Notes: generated by a model from the letters alone, not told the origin. Positions 36,843 to 45,886 are shown, numbered from the stretch's first letter. The stretch: 64,000 nucleotides of DNA from Ruegeria sp. HKCCA6707 (GCF_013033515.1 NZ_WQEG01000006.1:248001-312000); one strand, 5' to 3'. Program-made: numbers and translations.

Positions 36843-37020
36843 ATACCTATGGTGGCCGGTTTCCGGTGGAAAATGAAGGGGACAAGCGTCGCGCGGGTGC
36901 ATAAGGCTTGAACCGGATGTTAACTTTGTAAATTCTGTGTGTTAAGTTTGGCAATAATAACTTGTAAGATAACGAAAGTTCTGAAAACTTCGGCCATCAG
37001 GCTAAAGGGGCCGCCAGCAG
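36843..37020. promoter_or_regulatory. Divergent promoter region with AT-rich dyads
   Basis: An AT-rich stretch carries TTTGTAAA (close to the TTTGCAAA-type sites of short-chain-acyl regulators) and an AAGTT/AACTT inverted pair, between the PAS-LuxR gene and the XRE gene. Probably the shared operator region. Confidence 0.4.
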
Positions 37021-38307
37021 ATGCGCGATACGCTCACCGGAAGTCGCATACGTGAACGTCGCCAGATTGCCGGGCTACGCCAGGCCGAATTGGCGCGGCG
37101 GGCAGGGATTTCGGCGTCTTATCTGAACCTCATCGAACATAACCGCCGCCGGATAGGTGGGAAGGTTCTGATCGACATCGCGGCAGCGCTTTCGGTTGAG
37201 CCGTCTCTGCTGACTCAAGGGATCGAGGCAACGCTGATCGCGGTCCTGCGCGAGGCTGCTGAGGATGCGGTGGGCCAAGCGGCTGAGTTGGACGCACTGG
37301 AAGAATTTGCTGGGAGGTTCCCGGGCTGGGCCGGGGTATTGGCACAGATGCATCGCCGCGTTGTTTCGTTGGAGCGCACGGTCGAGGCTTTGTCCGACCG
37401 CTTGACCCATGACCCGCAACTGGCGGCCTCGATGCACGAAGTGTTGTCGACGGCCGCTGCGATCCGCTCAACCGCTGCAATTTTGGCTGAGCCCGGCGAG
37501 ATCACGGATGAATGGCGCAATCGCTTTCACAAGAACCTCAATCAAGATGCTGAGCGTCTGGCAGAAAGCTCGAAGGCACTGCTGAGCTTTCTGGATACCA
37601 CAGAAGACCAAGGCGAGGCGCGCGGTATGCCGCTGGACGAGGTTGAGACTTTCTTTGCCGAGCATGGTTTTCATTTCCCCGAAATCGAAACTGCACAGGA
37701 AGTGGACCTGGAGGAAATCAACTCGGGCGCGGCCAGAACTGTTGCTCAACGTATATTGAAAACCTGCGCAACGGACGCACGGCTTTTGCCGCTGGACCAG
37801 TTGCAAGCTGAACTAGAAGGGGGGGTGGTAGATCCTTTGGCGCTTTCAGCCGCGTTTTCTGTCGATTTGGCTACGGTGCTGCGGCGGCTGGCTGTGTTGC
37901 CCGAGGACATGTTGCCCAAACCCGTGGGACTGGTAATTTGCGATGCGTCAGGCACGGTGCTGTTCTACAAGCCCGCCCCCGGTTTCGCCCTGCCGCGTCA
38001 TGGGGACGGCTGTCCGCTCTGGCCCGTATTCACTGCATTAAACCGCCCCCTGGTACCGTTGCGCCGGCGCGTTCTGCAACTGGGTCGGGTTTCGGCTGCG
38101 TTCGAGTGCTTCGCGATCGCCTGGCCTTTGGCGGCGCAGCGGTTTGATGCAGACCCGACCTATCATTCGGTCATGTTGGTGATGCCTGCGGATGCGGACG
38201 CAGACGAGAGGCAGGACCGGGCCGAAGTCGGGGTCAGCTGTCGGATCTGCCCCAAACCAGACTGTGTGTCCCGACGTGAGCCTTCGATTTTGAGCGAAGG
38301 TTTTTGA
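37021..38307 (+). CDS. XRE regulator of the short-chain fatty acyl (ScfR/RamB) family
   Basis: A 428-residue transcription factor. The HTH is at about residues 7-62 (SRIRERRQIAGLRQAELARRAGISASYLNLIEHN). The long C-terminal part matches DUF2083-type regulators, ending in the Cys-containing CRICPKPDCVSRREPSIL signature. Relatives such as MccR, RamB and ScfR sense short-chain acyl-CoAs and control glyoxylate, methylcitrate or acetate genes. Downstream lie a response regulator and a symporter-like kinase, consistent with carboxylate sensing. The precise effector is not shown by the sequence. Confidence 0.85.
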   Translation: MRDTLTGSRIRERRQIAGLRQAELARRAGISASYLNLIEHNRRRIGGKVLIDIAAALSVEPSLLTQGIEATLIAVLREAAEDAVGQAAELDALEEFAGRFPGWAGVLAQMHRRVVSLERTVEALSDRLTHDPQLAASMHEVLSTAAAIRSTAAILAEPGEITDEWRNRFHKNLNQDAERLAESSKALLSFLDTTEDQGEARGMPLDEVETFFAEHGFHFPEIETAQEVDLEEINSGAARTVAQRILKTCATDARLLPLDQLQAELEGGVVDPLALSAAFSVDLATVLRRLAVLPEDMLPKPVGLVICDASGTVLFYKPAPGFALPRHGDGCPLWPVFTALNRPLVPLRRRVLQLGRVSAAFECFAIAWPLAAQRFDADPTYHSVMLVMPADADADERQDRAEVGVSCRICPKPDCVSRREPSILSEGF

Positions 38308-38385
38308 CAGTCTCATTAATCGAGGCTTATTCTGGCTGGGACAGGTGGCCGTTGCGGGTGCCGGTCTTGGGGAGGACTAACACAA

Positions 38386-38766
38386 ATGAGCCGCAAGGTT
38401 CTGTTGATCGAGGATGAGCCGAACATCACCGAGGCCATCCGGTTTCTTTTGACGCGCGAAGGCTGGCAGGTGCAAACCCATGCCGAAGGCTCGGACGCGA
38501 TTGAGGTGATTTGCGCGGCACAACCGGATCTGGTGATCCTGGATGTAATGCTGCCTGGGAAAAGCGGGATGGAGATTCTGCGCGAGTTGCGTGAACAGGA
38601 CCGTTTTCTCGGTTTGCCGGTTCTTATGCTGACGGCACGCGGCCAGTCGCGGGATCGCGAGATGGCCGAGCAGGCAGGTGTCAGCCGGTTCATGACCAAA
38701 CCCTTTTCCAACACCGAAGTATTGACAGCTGTGCGGGATCTTCACGCACAGGCCTCGCGCTCATGA
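38386..38766 (+). CDS. Single-domain response regulator
   Basis: A 126-residue receiver domain without an output domain. The phosphoacceptor is D53 (VILDVMLPGKSG), the acidic pair is E9-D10-E11 and the conserved lysine is K105 (FMTKPF). Its stop overlaps the next gene by four bases, and the histidine kinase gene follows, so it is probably that kinase's partner. It might act by protein interaction or as a phosphate shuttle. Confidence 0.92.
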   Translation: MSRKVLLIEDEPNITEAIRFLLTREGWQVQTHAEGSDAIEVICAAQPDLVILDVMLPGKSGMEILRELREQDRFLGLPVLMLTARGQSRDREMAEQAGVSRFMTKPFSNTEVLTAVRDLHAQASRS

Positions 38767-39071
38767 GCTTGTCAGAGGACGGTACCGCGCGCAGATCAGC
38801 GGCGCGTCCACCGTTGTTTCTGGAGCGCCAGAGCTATCGCCGCCGCAGGTTGATGGATGCTGCACGGCTGTTGCCTTTCTTCGGGGCGGCGCTGTTGGTG
38901 ATCCCGTTGCTGTGGCCCGATCAAAGCGACGGGGCGGACGCGGTGCCGCTGTCCTCGGCGATGTTTTATATCTTTGCCTGCTGGGGGTTGCTGATCCTGA
39001 TCGGCTTGGTGTTTGGTTTTGCGGCAAGGCGGCTCAGTAAAGGTGAAGGCCGCGCGTCGGAGGGTGAGTGA
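38763..39071 (+). CDS. Small membrane protein between regulator and kinase
   Basis: A 102-residue protein with two hydrophobic segments (about residues 38-55 and 70-92). It overlaps the preceding and following genes by four and one bases, so it is translationally coupled to both. The DUF4212-type small subunits of sodium/solute symporters have a similar size and topology, and the next gene begins with such a symporter domain; it may be the cognate small subunit. The family is inferred from context. Confidence 0.65.
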   Translation: MSLSEDGTARRSAARPPLFLERQSYRRRRLMDAARLLPFFGAALLVIPLLWPDQSDGADAVPLSSAMFYIFACWGLLILIGLVFGFAARRLSKGEGRASEGE

Positions 39072-41752
39072 TGGCCACGCTCAACATGCTCATACTGGTT
39101 TGTCTGGGCTATGTCGTACTGCTGTTCGGCGTGGCCTTTGCGGCAGATAGGGCTGCTGCCGCGGGCAAGGGGAAATGGCTGCGGTCGCCTTTGATCTATA
39201 CGCTGTCCCTGTCGATCTATTGCACAGCCTGGACCTTTTACGGCGCGGTTGGCAACGCTGCGCGGTCGGGGTTGGAGTTCGTAACGATCTATTTGGGGCC
39301 AACGCTTGTGATGGTCAGCTGGTGGTGGGGGCTGCGCAAGTTGGTGCGCATCGGGCGCAGTCAGCGGGTGACGTCTATTGCTGACCTAATCTCGTCGCGC
39401 TATGGCAAGTCCAACACGCTGGCGATCTGTGTCACAACCCTGGCGGTTCTGGGTGGGACGCCCTATATTGCGCTGCAATTACAGTCGATTACGCTGTCTT
39501 TTTCAATCTTTGCCGAGGCTGATCCAACGGGGCTCTATCGCGAAGGGTCCAGCGTGTTTTGGGTTGCGACCGGGCTGGCCGCTTTTGCCATTCTGTTTGG
39601 AACGCGCAATCTGGATGCCAATGAGCGTCACCACGGGATTGTGACGGCAATTGCACTGGAGTCGGTGGTCAAGCTAGTGGCTTTGCTGGCCGTCGGCATC
39701 TTTGTGGTCTGGGGCATTGCCGGTGGTTTGACACCTATGCTGGATCGGATCGATGCGTCCGATATCGGGCAGTGGAACGTGGATACAAGTCGGTGGACGA
39801 CCCTGATCTTTTTGTCAGCGGCAGCCTTCGTCTGCCTGCCCCGTATGTTCCAGGTCATGGTGGTCGAGAATGATGACGAAAGCCACCTGCGCACGGCCGC
39901 CTGGGCCTTTCCGCTGTATTTGCTGTTGATGAGCCTCTTTGTCGTCCCGATCGCGGTGGTCGGGCTTGACCTTTTGCCCGCAGGATCGAACCCCGACCTG
40001 TTTGTGCTGACTGTGCCTTTGTCGCAAGGCAATGACGGGCTGGCGATGCTGTCCTTTATCGGTGGCTTTTCATCGGCGACCTCTATGGTGATTGTGACTG
40101 CCATGGCTCTGTCGACGATGGTGTCGAACCATGTGGTCATGCCGATCTGGCTGAATACGCAGGAAGGCAGCAGCCCGGTCTCGGGCGATGTGCGCAAGAT
40201 CGTGTTGATCGCGCGGCGCCTATCCATCGCGGCCATCATGGCGCTTGGGTATTTCTATTACCGCTTGTCGGGTGGCGGCGCGGCTCTGGCCTCGATCGGC
40301 CTGGTGGCCTTTGCCGGTCTGTCGCAAATCCTGCCCGCACTTGTGGGCGCGCTGTTCTGGCGCGGTGCGACGCGGGTGGGGGCCTTGGCCGGTTTGACCG
40401 TTGGTTTTGTGCTGTGGATCTATACCTTGCTCCTGCCGGGAATGGAGGGCGGCATCATCCCGGTGTCGATGATCGAAAACGGCCCCTTTGGCTTGGGCTG
40501 GCTGCGCCCCCAAGCCTTGTTCGGGATCGAGGGGATCGATCCGATGGTACATGCAGTTGTCTGGTCACTCTCGCTCAACACTATTGCGTTCTGCGTAGGA
40601 TCGCTGCTGAGCTTTCCCAGCCCGCTGGAGAGGTTGCAGGGGGCACAGTTCGTCAATGTGTTTGACCATTCCGCCTCACCCCATGGGTGGTCGGGGTCGG
40701 TGGCGCAAAGCGAAGATCTGATGATCATGACCCAACGCATACTGGGGACCGGAGCCGCACAGGAGTTTTTCCAAGCCGAGGCGGCACGTCAAAAGGGCCG
40801 CGAAGGGCGGTTGCCCGAACCAACGCCCGGATTTCTGGAACGGTTGGAGCGAGAGCTGAGCGGTTCAGTTGGTGCGGCGACCGCACATGCGATGATCGGT
40901 CAGATCGTTGGTGGTGCGGCGGTATCGGTCGAAGACCTGCTGGCCGTGGCTGACGAATCGGCGCAGATGCTGGAATATTCCAATCAGCTTGAAACCAAGT
41001 CGGCCGAGCTGAGCCGCACCGCGCGCCAGTTGCGTGATGCCAATGCCAAGCTCACGCAGCTTTCGATGCAAAAGGATGCGTTTCTCAGCCAGGTCAGCCA
41101 CGAACTGCGTACACCCATGACATCAATCCGCGCGTTCTCGGAAATCATGCGCGACACGGGCGGGATGAGCGACGAAGATCAGATGCGCTTTTCCTCAATC
41201 ATCCATGATGAGGCCCTGCGCCTGACGCGGCTATTGGACGACCTGCTGGATCTGAGTGTTCTGGAAAGCGGTCAGGTCAGCTTGAACATGTTGGATGGTA
41301 CTGTTCAGGGCGTGTTGGATCGCGCTGTGGCCACCGCGTTGACAGGCGGAGAGCGCGCGCTGGCCTTGCGCCGTACACGCTCTGCCGAGCGCATCACGCT
41401 CTATACTGATCTGGATCGTTTGGGACAGGTCTTCATCAATCTGATCTCGAACGCCCAAAAATATTGCGACGCGGACGAGCCGGAACTGACAATCGCGACC
41501 CATGATATTGGCGGTCAGGTAGTGATTGATTTCATCGACAATGGCAGCGGTATCCCACCCGAGGCGCAAGCAATGGTGTTCGAAAAATTTGCGCGAGTCG
41601 GGTCGGACAAGGCCGGAGGCGCCGGGCTGGGCTTGGCCATTTGTCGCGAGATCATGCAGCGTTTGGGTGGAGATATCTCCTATTTGCCCGAACAGGGCGG
41701 GGCAGGGTTCCGCGTCACCCTGCCACTGGCCTTTCGTCAGGCCGCGCAATAG
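39071..41752 (+). CDS. Histidine kinase with N-terminal sodium/solute symporter domain
   Basis: An 893-residue CbrA-like kinase. Residues 1 to about 520 form a sodium/solute symporter domain with about 13 membrane helices; a linker follows; the dimerisation domain has the phosphoacceptor H677 in SHELRTPMTS; the ATPase domain has NLISNAQKY (N box), DNGSGIP and AGLGLAICREIM (G boxes). CbrA senses and can transport histidine; the substrate here is unknown. The ATG overlaps the preceding stop. Encoded with a receiver protein and a small membrane protein as a probable operon. Confidence 0.92.
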   Translation: MATLNMLILVCLGYVVLLFGVAFAADRAAAAGKGKWLRSPLIYTLSLSIYCTAWTFYGAVGNAARSGLEFVTIYLGPTLVMVSWWWGLRKLVRIGRSQRVTSIADLISSRYGKSNTLAICVTTLAVLGGTPYIALQLQSITLSFSIFAEADPTGLYREGSSVFWVATGLAAFAILFGTRNLDANERHHGIVTAIALESVVKLVALLAVGIFVVWGIAGGLTPMLDRIDASDIGQWNVDTSRWTTLIFLSAAAFVCLPRMFQVMVVENDDESHLRTAAWAFPLYLLLMSLFVVPIAVVGLDLLPAGSNPDLFVLTVPLSQGNDGLAMLSFIGGFSSATSMVIVTAMALSTMVSNHVVMPIWLNTQEGSSPVSGDVRKIVLIARRLSIAAIMALGYFYYRLSGGGAALASIGLVAFAGLSQILPALVGALFWRGATRVGALAGLTVGFVLWIYTLLLPGMEGGIIPVSMIENGPFGLGWLRPQALFGIEGIDPMVHAVVWSLSLNTIAFCVGSLLSFPSPLERLQGAQFVNVFDHSASPHGWSGSVAQSEDLMIMTQRILGTGAAQEFFQAEAARQKGREGRLPEPTPGFLERLERELSGSVGAATAHAMIGQIVGGAAVSVEDLLAVADESAQMLEYSNQLETKSAELSRTARQLRDANAKLTQLSMQKDAFLSQVSHELRTPMTSIRAFSEIMRDTGGMSDEDQMRFSSIIHDEALRLTRLLDDLLDLSVLESGQVSLNMLDGTVQGVLDRAVATALTGGERALALRRTRSAERITLYTDLDRLGQVFINLISNAQKYCDADEPELTIATHDIGGQVVIDFIDNGSGIPPEAQAMVFEKFARVGSDKAGGAGLGLAICREIMQRLGGDISYLPEQGGAGFRVTLPLAFRQAAQ

Positions 41753-41828
41753 CGCTTATGTAAAGGCATTGGTAACGAACCGCAGGTACATAAAAAGCGT
41801 ATCAGCAACAACTGGGCGGTTCGGTAAT

Positions 41829-42839
41829 ATGACGCAGCAATCCGGCACGGCTTTGACGCGAAAGCTGTCCGCAAATCAGGGCAGTGCTGATACCTTGCCA
41901 CGTTCGGTCTCACGCGCGCTGCGGCTCGCCATGGCCCGGGCTGCGGATGAACGGATCGGGTTGCCGCTGTCCATCATCGCTGTCAAGCAAACGCAATCCC
42001 CCTTGGAGGGGCTGCAGAATGTTTTGCAAGACGACTGGCTGTTGTTGCTCTTTTCAACGGCACAGGGGCGTGTGGCCGCTGTCTGTGTCGACCTGGCCTC
42101 TGTCTCGGCGATTGTTCAGAAACAGACGATAGGGGATGTGATCGCCGATGACCCGCAACCCCGCCCGTTTACCGATACTGACGCCGCCATGGTTGCGCCT
42201 CTGCTTGATGAGGTCTTCAAAAAGGCCCGCACTCTGGTTGAGGATCCTCAGGATATCGACAGCCTTTCAGGGTTCGAGTTTTCGGGGCGCGTCGGATCTG
42301 CCCACGCTGTCACTTTGGCGCTGGTAGACGATCAATTTCGTCTCTTCTCGTTGACCGCCGAATTGGGTGGCGGGTTGCGACAGGGAAAAATCTGCATAGT
42401 TTTGCCCGATCTCGCGACCGAGACGGTCGAGGCGATGACGCAGGCGCGTGCAGGGGGCGGGCAACTCGACCAAGCCGCAGGTGTCATGCGAGCAGAGCTG
42501 AGCGGGGTGATCTGCCGGATGAACATACCTCTGTCTCACTTGTCGGGTTTGTCTGTGGGGGAAGTATTGCCATTGCAGGGTGCGCGGGTCGACAAGACCG
42601 AGATGCTGACAATCGACCGAAGTCGCGTCGCCCTGGGGCGCCTGGGGCAATGCGGTGGTATGCGCGCGGTTCGGATCAACGAGCAGAACGATGGCCCTCT
42701 GCTGACCGAAGCTCAACCAGACGCTCTGCTGGATGAGGATCCATCGCTCGAGATTGGTAATTCCGATCGGATGCTTGCAGAGATCTCACAGCTCGCCGGG
42801 CTGCCAGAGGTCTCGGACGGCACCAACGATAAGCCCTAA
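41829..42839 (+). CDS. FliM/FliN-type SPOA domain protein, orphan
   Basis: A 336-residue protein with a FliM-like architecture: a central domain and a C-terminal SPOA (surface presentation of antigens) fold around residues 230-310 (MNIPLSHLSGLSVGEVLPL). FliM proper is the flagellar switch protein, but here no flagellar gene is near. It is close to the size of FliM, but the N-terminal EIDALL CheY-binding peptide is not obvious. It could be the true flagellar switch protein in an isolated location or a paralogue. Downstream of the symporter kinase, 76 bases away. Confidence 0.75.
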   Translation: MTQQSGTALTRKLSANQGSADTLPRSVSRALRLAMARAADERIGLPLSIIAVKQTQSPLEGLQNVLQDDWLLLLFSTAQGRVAAVCVDLASVSAIVQKQTIGDVIADDPQPRPFTDTDAAMVAPLLDEVFKKARTLVEDPQDIDSLSGFEFSGRVGSAHAVTLALVDDQFRLFSLTAELGGGLRQGKICIVLPDLATETVEAMTQARAGGGQLDQAAGVMRAELSGVICRMNIPLSHLSGLSVGEVLPLQGARVDKTEMLTIDRSRVALGRLGQCGGMRAVRINEQNDGPLLTEAQPDALLDEDPSLEIGNSDRMLAEISQLAGLPEVSDGTNDKP

Positions 42840-42846
42840 AACAAGC

Positions 42847-43278
42847 TTATCCGTCGCGCTGGCTCAATTGGTCCAGGGCCGGGCGCAGGTTGTCCAAGGC
42901 ATAGCCAGCCTTGCCGGTGGCCTCCAAAATCTCATCCGGGCTCAGGTGATCGCATTGCCCCAAGGCCCACACCACCGAACAGCGCGTGCCTGATGCGCAA
43001 TAGGCCAAGACCGGACCGCCCTCGCTTTCTGCCATGTCCCTTTGGCGTGCAACGTTTTCAGGGGTCATGGTCTGGTGGGTCAGTTCGAGCACTTCAAATA
43101 CCATACCCGCGTCGCGCACCGCCTGACCAATGGCATCCGACTGCATGGCCGGAGGAACTTCGACATTTGGACGGTTGCAGATCACCTTAACAAAACCTGC
43201 CGCGGCAATGGCTGGAACGTCTTCAACCGTGATCTGAGGTGAGACGGCGTAGCGGGGGGTAATAGGGCGAATCTCCAT
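42847..43278 (-). CDS. DUF442 (TIGR01244) sulfur-transferase-like protein
   Basis: A 143-residue dual-specificity phosphatase-fold protein of the family fused to or encoded with persulfide dioxygenases (the N-terminal part of Blh). The active-site loop is C94-ASGT-R99. In BigR/SqrR regulons these proteins act in sulfide detoxification, probably handling persulfide. Last gene of the operon that starts at 45041. Confidence 0.88.
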   Translation of the reverse strand: MEIRPITPRYAVSPQITVEDVPAIAAAGFVKVICNRPNVEVPPAMQSDAIGQAVRDAGMVFEVLELTHQTMTPENVARQRDMAESEGGPVLAYCASGTRCSVVWALGQCDHLSPDEILEATGKAGYALDNLRPALDQLSQRDG

Positions 43279-43287
43279 GGCAATTGC

Positions 43288-43719
43288 TTAAGCCGGGTTC
43301 GCCACTCTGTCCAGTTTTGCACCCAGCGTCGGCGCGGCGAGCATACCCGCCAGCATTGAAACCAGAAAGACCACGCCACCAACGCCACCATAACTGAGCG
43401 AGGCCATCGCAGGACCCGGGCACAATCCTACCAGCCCCCATCCCATGCCAAACAGAACCGAACCGACGACCAGGCGCCGATCCAATTCGACACGCGGAGG
43501 CTCTGGAAAGGTTCCGCCCACCGCAGGTGCACGCCCATGGGTCAGGCGCCAGGCAATGACCATGGGCAAGATCGCCCCGCCCATCACAAAGGCAAGCGTC
43601 GGATCCCAGTTTCCGAAAATGTCCAGCCAGCCCTGAACCTTGGTCGTGTCCGTCATTCCCGACACAAGAAGACCGGTGCCAAACAGCGACCCGGCCAAAA
43701 ATGCAAGCACTCCACGCAT
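43288..43719 (-). CDS. YeeE/YedE (DUF6691) half transporter, second
   Basis: A 143-residue membrane protein with four helices. It contains GMGWGLVGLCPGPA, the family signature whose cysteine (C in GLCPGP) carries thiosulfate or sulfur compounds. In many bacteria two half-size YeeE proteins encoded in tandem form the transporter. Its ATG overlaps the preceding stop codon by one base, indicating coupling. It takes part in moving reduced sulfur across the inner membrane. Confidence 0.88.
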   Translation of the reverse strand: MRGVLAFLAGSLFGTGLLVSGMTDTTKVQGWLDIFGNWDPTLAFVMGGAILPMVIAWRLTHGRAPAVGGTFPEPPRVELDRRLVVGSVLFGMGWGLVGLCPGPAMASLSYGGVGGVVFLVSMLAGMLAAPTLGAKLDRVANPA

Positions 43720-44147
43720 CAGATCACCCCCAAGCCGTGCCGAAACAGGGCAACTGTAAGTGCACCGGCCAAAAGGTAGAACACTGTGGCCACGATTCCG
43801 CGCAGGGAAAACCGTGAGATGCCGCAAACCCCGTGGCCCGATGTACAGCCATTTGCGATCCTTGTGCCTGTACCAACCAGCAGCCCCGCTATGATCACGA
43901 GCGTCAGATTGCCTGTTAAATGCGTTTCCGTTTCCGGCGCGATCAGCGGGCGAAGCAGAAGGGGCATCCCGACAACGCCCGCGACAAAGGCGAGGCGCTC
44001 CCATCGTACATCCCGGCTGCTCTTCTCAAGCAAACCAGCCAGTATCCCGCTGGCCCCCATGATGCGGCCATTGCCCAACAAAAAGACCGCAGCCCCAAGC
44101 CCGATTATGAGCCCGCCAAGCAGCCCCCAAATCCATTCCGTATGCAT
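43719..44147 (-). CDS. YeeE/YedE half transporter, first
   Basis: A 142-residue, four-helix membrane protein with NGCTSGHGVCGISRFS, the other YeeE/YedE signature with two cysteines. It is partner of the following gene (overlapping stop/start). The pair makes one transporter, inferred to carry thiosulfate or persulfide-type sulfur. The next gene upstream encodes the metallo-hydrolase. Confidence 0.9.
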   Translation of the reverse strand: MHTEWIWGLLGGLIIGLGAAVFLLGNGRIMGASGILAGLLEKSSRDVRWERLAFVAGVVGMPLLLRPLIAPETETHLTGNLTLVIIAGLLVGTGTRIANGCTSGHGVCGISRFSLRGIVATVFYLLAGALTVALFRHGLGVI

Positions 44148-44177
44148 CGCACTATCCTCTGGCTGCGTGTCGACCGG

Positions 44178-45041
44178 TTACAGCTTGTTGACCGGAATTT
44201 TCATGAATACATCCCCGTTTTCATCCGCCGGAGGCATGTTGCCTGCGCGCATGTTCACCTGCAGCGAGGGCAGTATCAGACGCGGCATGGACAGCGTGGC
44301 GTCTCGGGCATCGCGCATCTCGACAAACTCCTCGATGCTGCGCCCCTGACCGATATGAACGTTCAGCGCTTTCTGCTCTCCCACTGTGGTTTGCCAGGCA
44401 TACTCATCACGCCCCGGGGCCTTGTAATCATGGCCGACAAAAACGCGCGTCTCGTCTGGCAAAGACAGGATTTTCTGGATCGACTTATAAAGCTGTTCTG
44501 ACGATCCCCCCGGGAAATCGCAGCGTGCCGTGCCGAAATCGGGCATGAACAGTGTGTCGCCCACAAAGGCTGCATCGCCGATCACATAGGTCATGCAAGC
44601 CGGAGTGTGCCCGGGCGTATGTAAGACATCTCCGCGCATTTGTCCGATGTGAAAGCTTTCGCCCTCGGTAAACAGAGCGTCGAATTGACTGCCATCGCGC
44701 TGAAACTCGGTGCCCTCATTGAACACTTTGCCAAACGTGTCCTGCACAACAACAATGTTTTCGCCGATACCAATCTTTCCGCCCAGCTTTTCCTGAAGAT
44801 ACGGAGCCGCAGACAAATGATCGGCATGGACGTGGCTTTCCAGAATCCAATCGACCTTCAAGCCGTTTGATTTGACGTAGTCGATGATCTGATCCGCAGA
44901 CCCCGTGTCAGTCCGACCTGACGCGTGATCGAAATCCAATACGCTGTCAATAATGGCGCAAGCTGACCCTTCGGGCTCCTGTACAACGTAGGAGACTGTG
45001 AAAGTGTGAGGGTCAAAGAAGGCTTTGACGATAGGTGTCAT
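44178..45041 (-). CDS. Metallo-beta-lactamase-fold persulfide dioxygenase-like protein
   Basis: A 287-residue MBL-fold protein of the ETHE1/Blh type. Metal ligands are H70-x-H72-x-D74-H75 in SHVHADH, H145 in GHTPAC and D162 in VGDTLF. ETHE1-like enzymes bind one iron and oxidise glutathione persulfide to sulfite. The FGTARCDFPGG segment after D162 is typical of Blh-type persulfide dioxygenases. It is the first gene of the sulfur operon with the two YeeE genes and DUF442. Expression is likely sulfide-inducible. Confidence 0.9.
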   Translation of the reverse strand: MTPIVKAFFDPHTFTVSYVVQEPEGSACAIIDSVLDFDHASGRTDTGSADQIIDYVKSNGLKVDWILESHVHADHLSAAPYLQEKLGGKIGIGENIVVVQDTFGKVFNEGTEFQRDGSQFDALFTEGESFHIGQMRGDVLHTPGHTPACMTYVIGDAAFVGDTLFMPDFGTARCDFPGGSSEQLYKSIQKILSLPDETRVFVGHDYKAPGRDEYAWQTTVGEQKALNVHIGQGRSIEEFVEMRDARDATLSMPRLILPSLQVNMRAGNMPPADENGDVFMKIPVNKL

Positions 45042-45068
45042 GCGACTCTCCCGTAGATGACTTCACAT

Positions 45069-45088
45069 TGTCATACCGGAATATGACA
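45069..45088 (-). promoter_or_regulatory. Palindromic operator overlapping the sulfur operon promoter
   Basis: TGTCATA-ccggaa-TATGACA, a perfect 7-bp inverted repeat. On the minus strand a promoter fits here: -35 TTGGAT (45098-45093), 17-base spacer, -10 TATGAC (45075-45070). The palindrome covers the spacer and -10, as a repressor site should. Candidate repressor: the SqrR-like protein at 29.1 kb. Confidence 0.6.
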
Positions 45089-45281
45089 CATTATCCAATT
45101 CACGATTTGATGTTCATCAAGGCGCGGTCGTGTTTTTCCGAATAGGATTTCATCAGCGCGCGCGTTTGTGCGCGTTTTTGAGGCCGGTCGGCAAAAAACC
45201 GCACGGGAATGCTCTGCGGATGTGCTGGTATTAAATCCGTTACCTACATCGGACAGAGTGACACCTATGGGAGGAAGATCA

Positions 45282-45497
45282 ATGAACGAACATGACCTTT
45301 ATTCCGAAGCCGAGCAGCTTGAACACAAGCTGGAAGGTGCTTGTCTGGACACCCGATTAGAGCTGCAACCCAGTGTCAGCCGTGTTCTGGATCGTATGCG
45401 CGCGCAAGGAATGCATATCCCATCGCGCCTGCGTCGTCTGGATGCTGCGCTTTGCGAAGACGCGGTCGAAGCGCGCTTCGACAATATGCCAGTCTGA
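45282..45497 (+). CDS. Small conserved hypothetical protein
   Basis: A 71-residue soluble helical protein (MNEHDLYSEAEQLEHKLEGA onward). A strong Shine-Dalgarno, GAGGAAG, precedes the ATG. No domain recognised. It is divergent from the sulfur operon and could belong to the same response, but no evidence supports this. Confidence 0.6.
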   Translation: MNEHDLYSEAEQLEHKLEGACLDTRLELQPSVSRVLDRMRAQGMHIPSRLRRLDAALCEDAVEARFDNMPV

Positions 45498-45506
45498 TCT
45501 GGTTGG

Positions 45507-45725
45507 TCATCCGAAGGAAATGCCCAGGATGACCAGCATCAAACCAATCACCGATAAGAACAGGGACGCCAGGTTCCACGGGAGAACGGCCTGAACCGCG
45601 GCTCTCAATTCTTCGTCTGTCAAGCCAGATTTGCGCGCCTTCATGACGCGCAGGATGCAATACATCAGGCCTATCAAACCGGCCAGAGACAGCGCGGCTC
45701 CGCCCCAGACTATCAAGTCGAACAT
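45507..45725 (-). CDS. Small membrane protein
   Basis: A 72-residue protein with two hydrophobic helices (about 5-25 and 50-70) separated by a charged loop (KARKSGLTDEELRAAV). The ATG at 45725 or one three codons earlier can start it. It is convergent with the small gene at 45282. Function unknown. Confidence 0.65.
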   Translation of the reverse strand: MFDLIVWGGAALSLAGLIGLMYCILRVMKARKSGLTDEELRAAVQAVLPWNLASLFLSVIGLMLVILGISFG

Positions 45726-45886
45726 GGTGTCCAATGCCTTTTCATTTCGGTGAGACCGCGCTTATCGGATGAACATGAGCCGCACAAGCCCGGGTGTGAT
45801 TTGCGTGCTTGCACCCTGACCGGTGGCGCGGTATCCGGCCCATTGCCCGATGCATTAAACAACCAGCCGATTGGAGACAGACGCAG

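Noticed and set aside
45157..45182. GCGCGC hairpin followed by T-run
   Set aside because: Terminator-like, but no plus-strand gene ends upstream; the stem has a mismatch.
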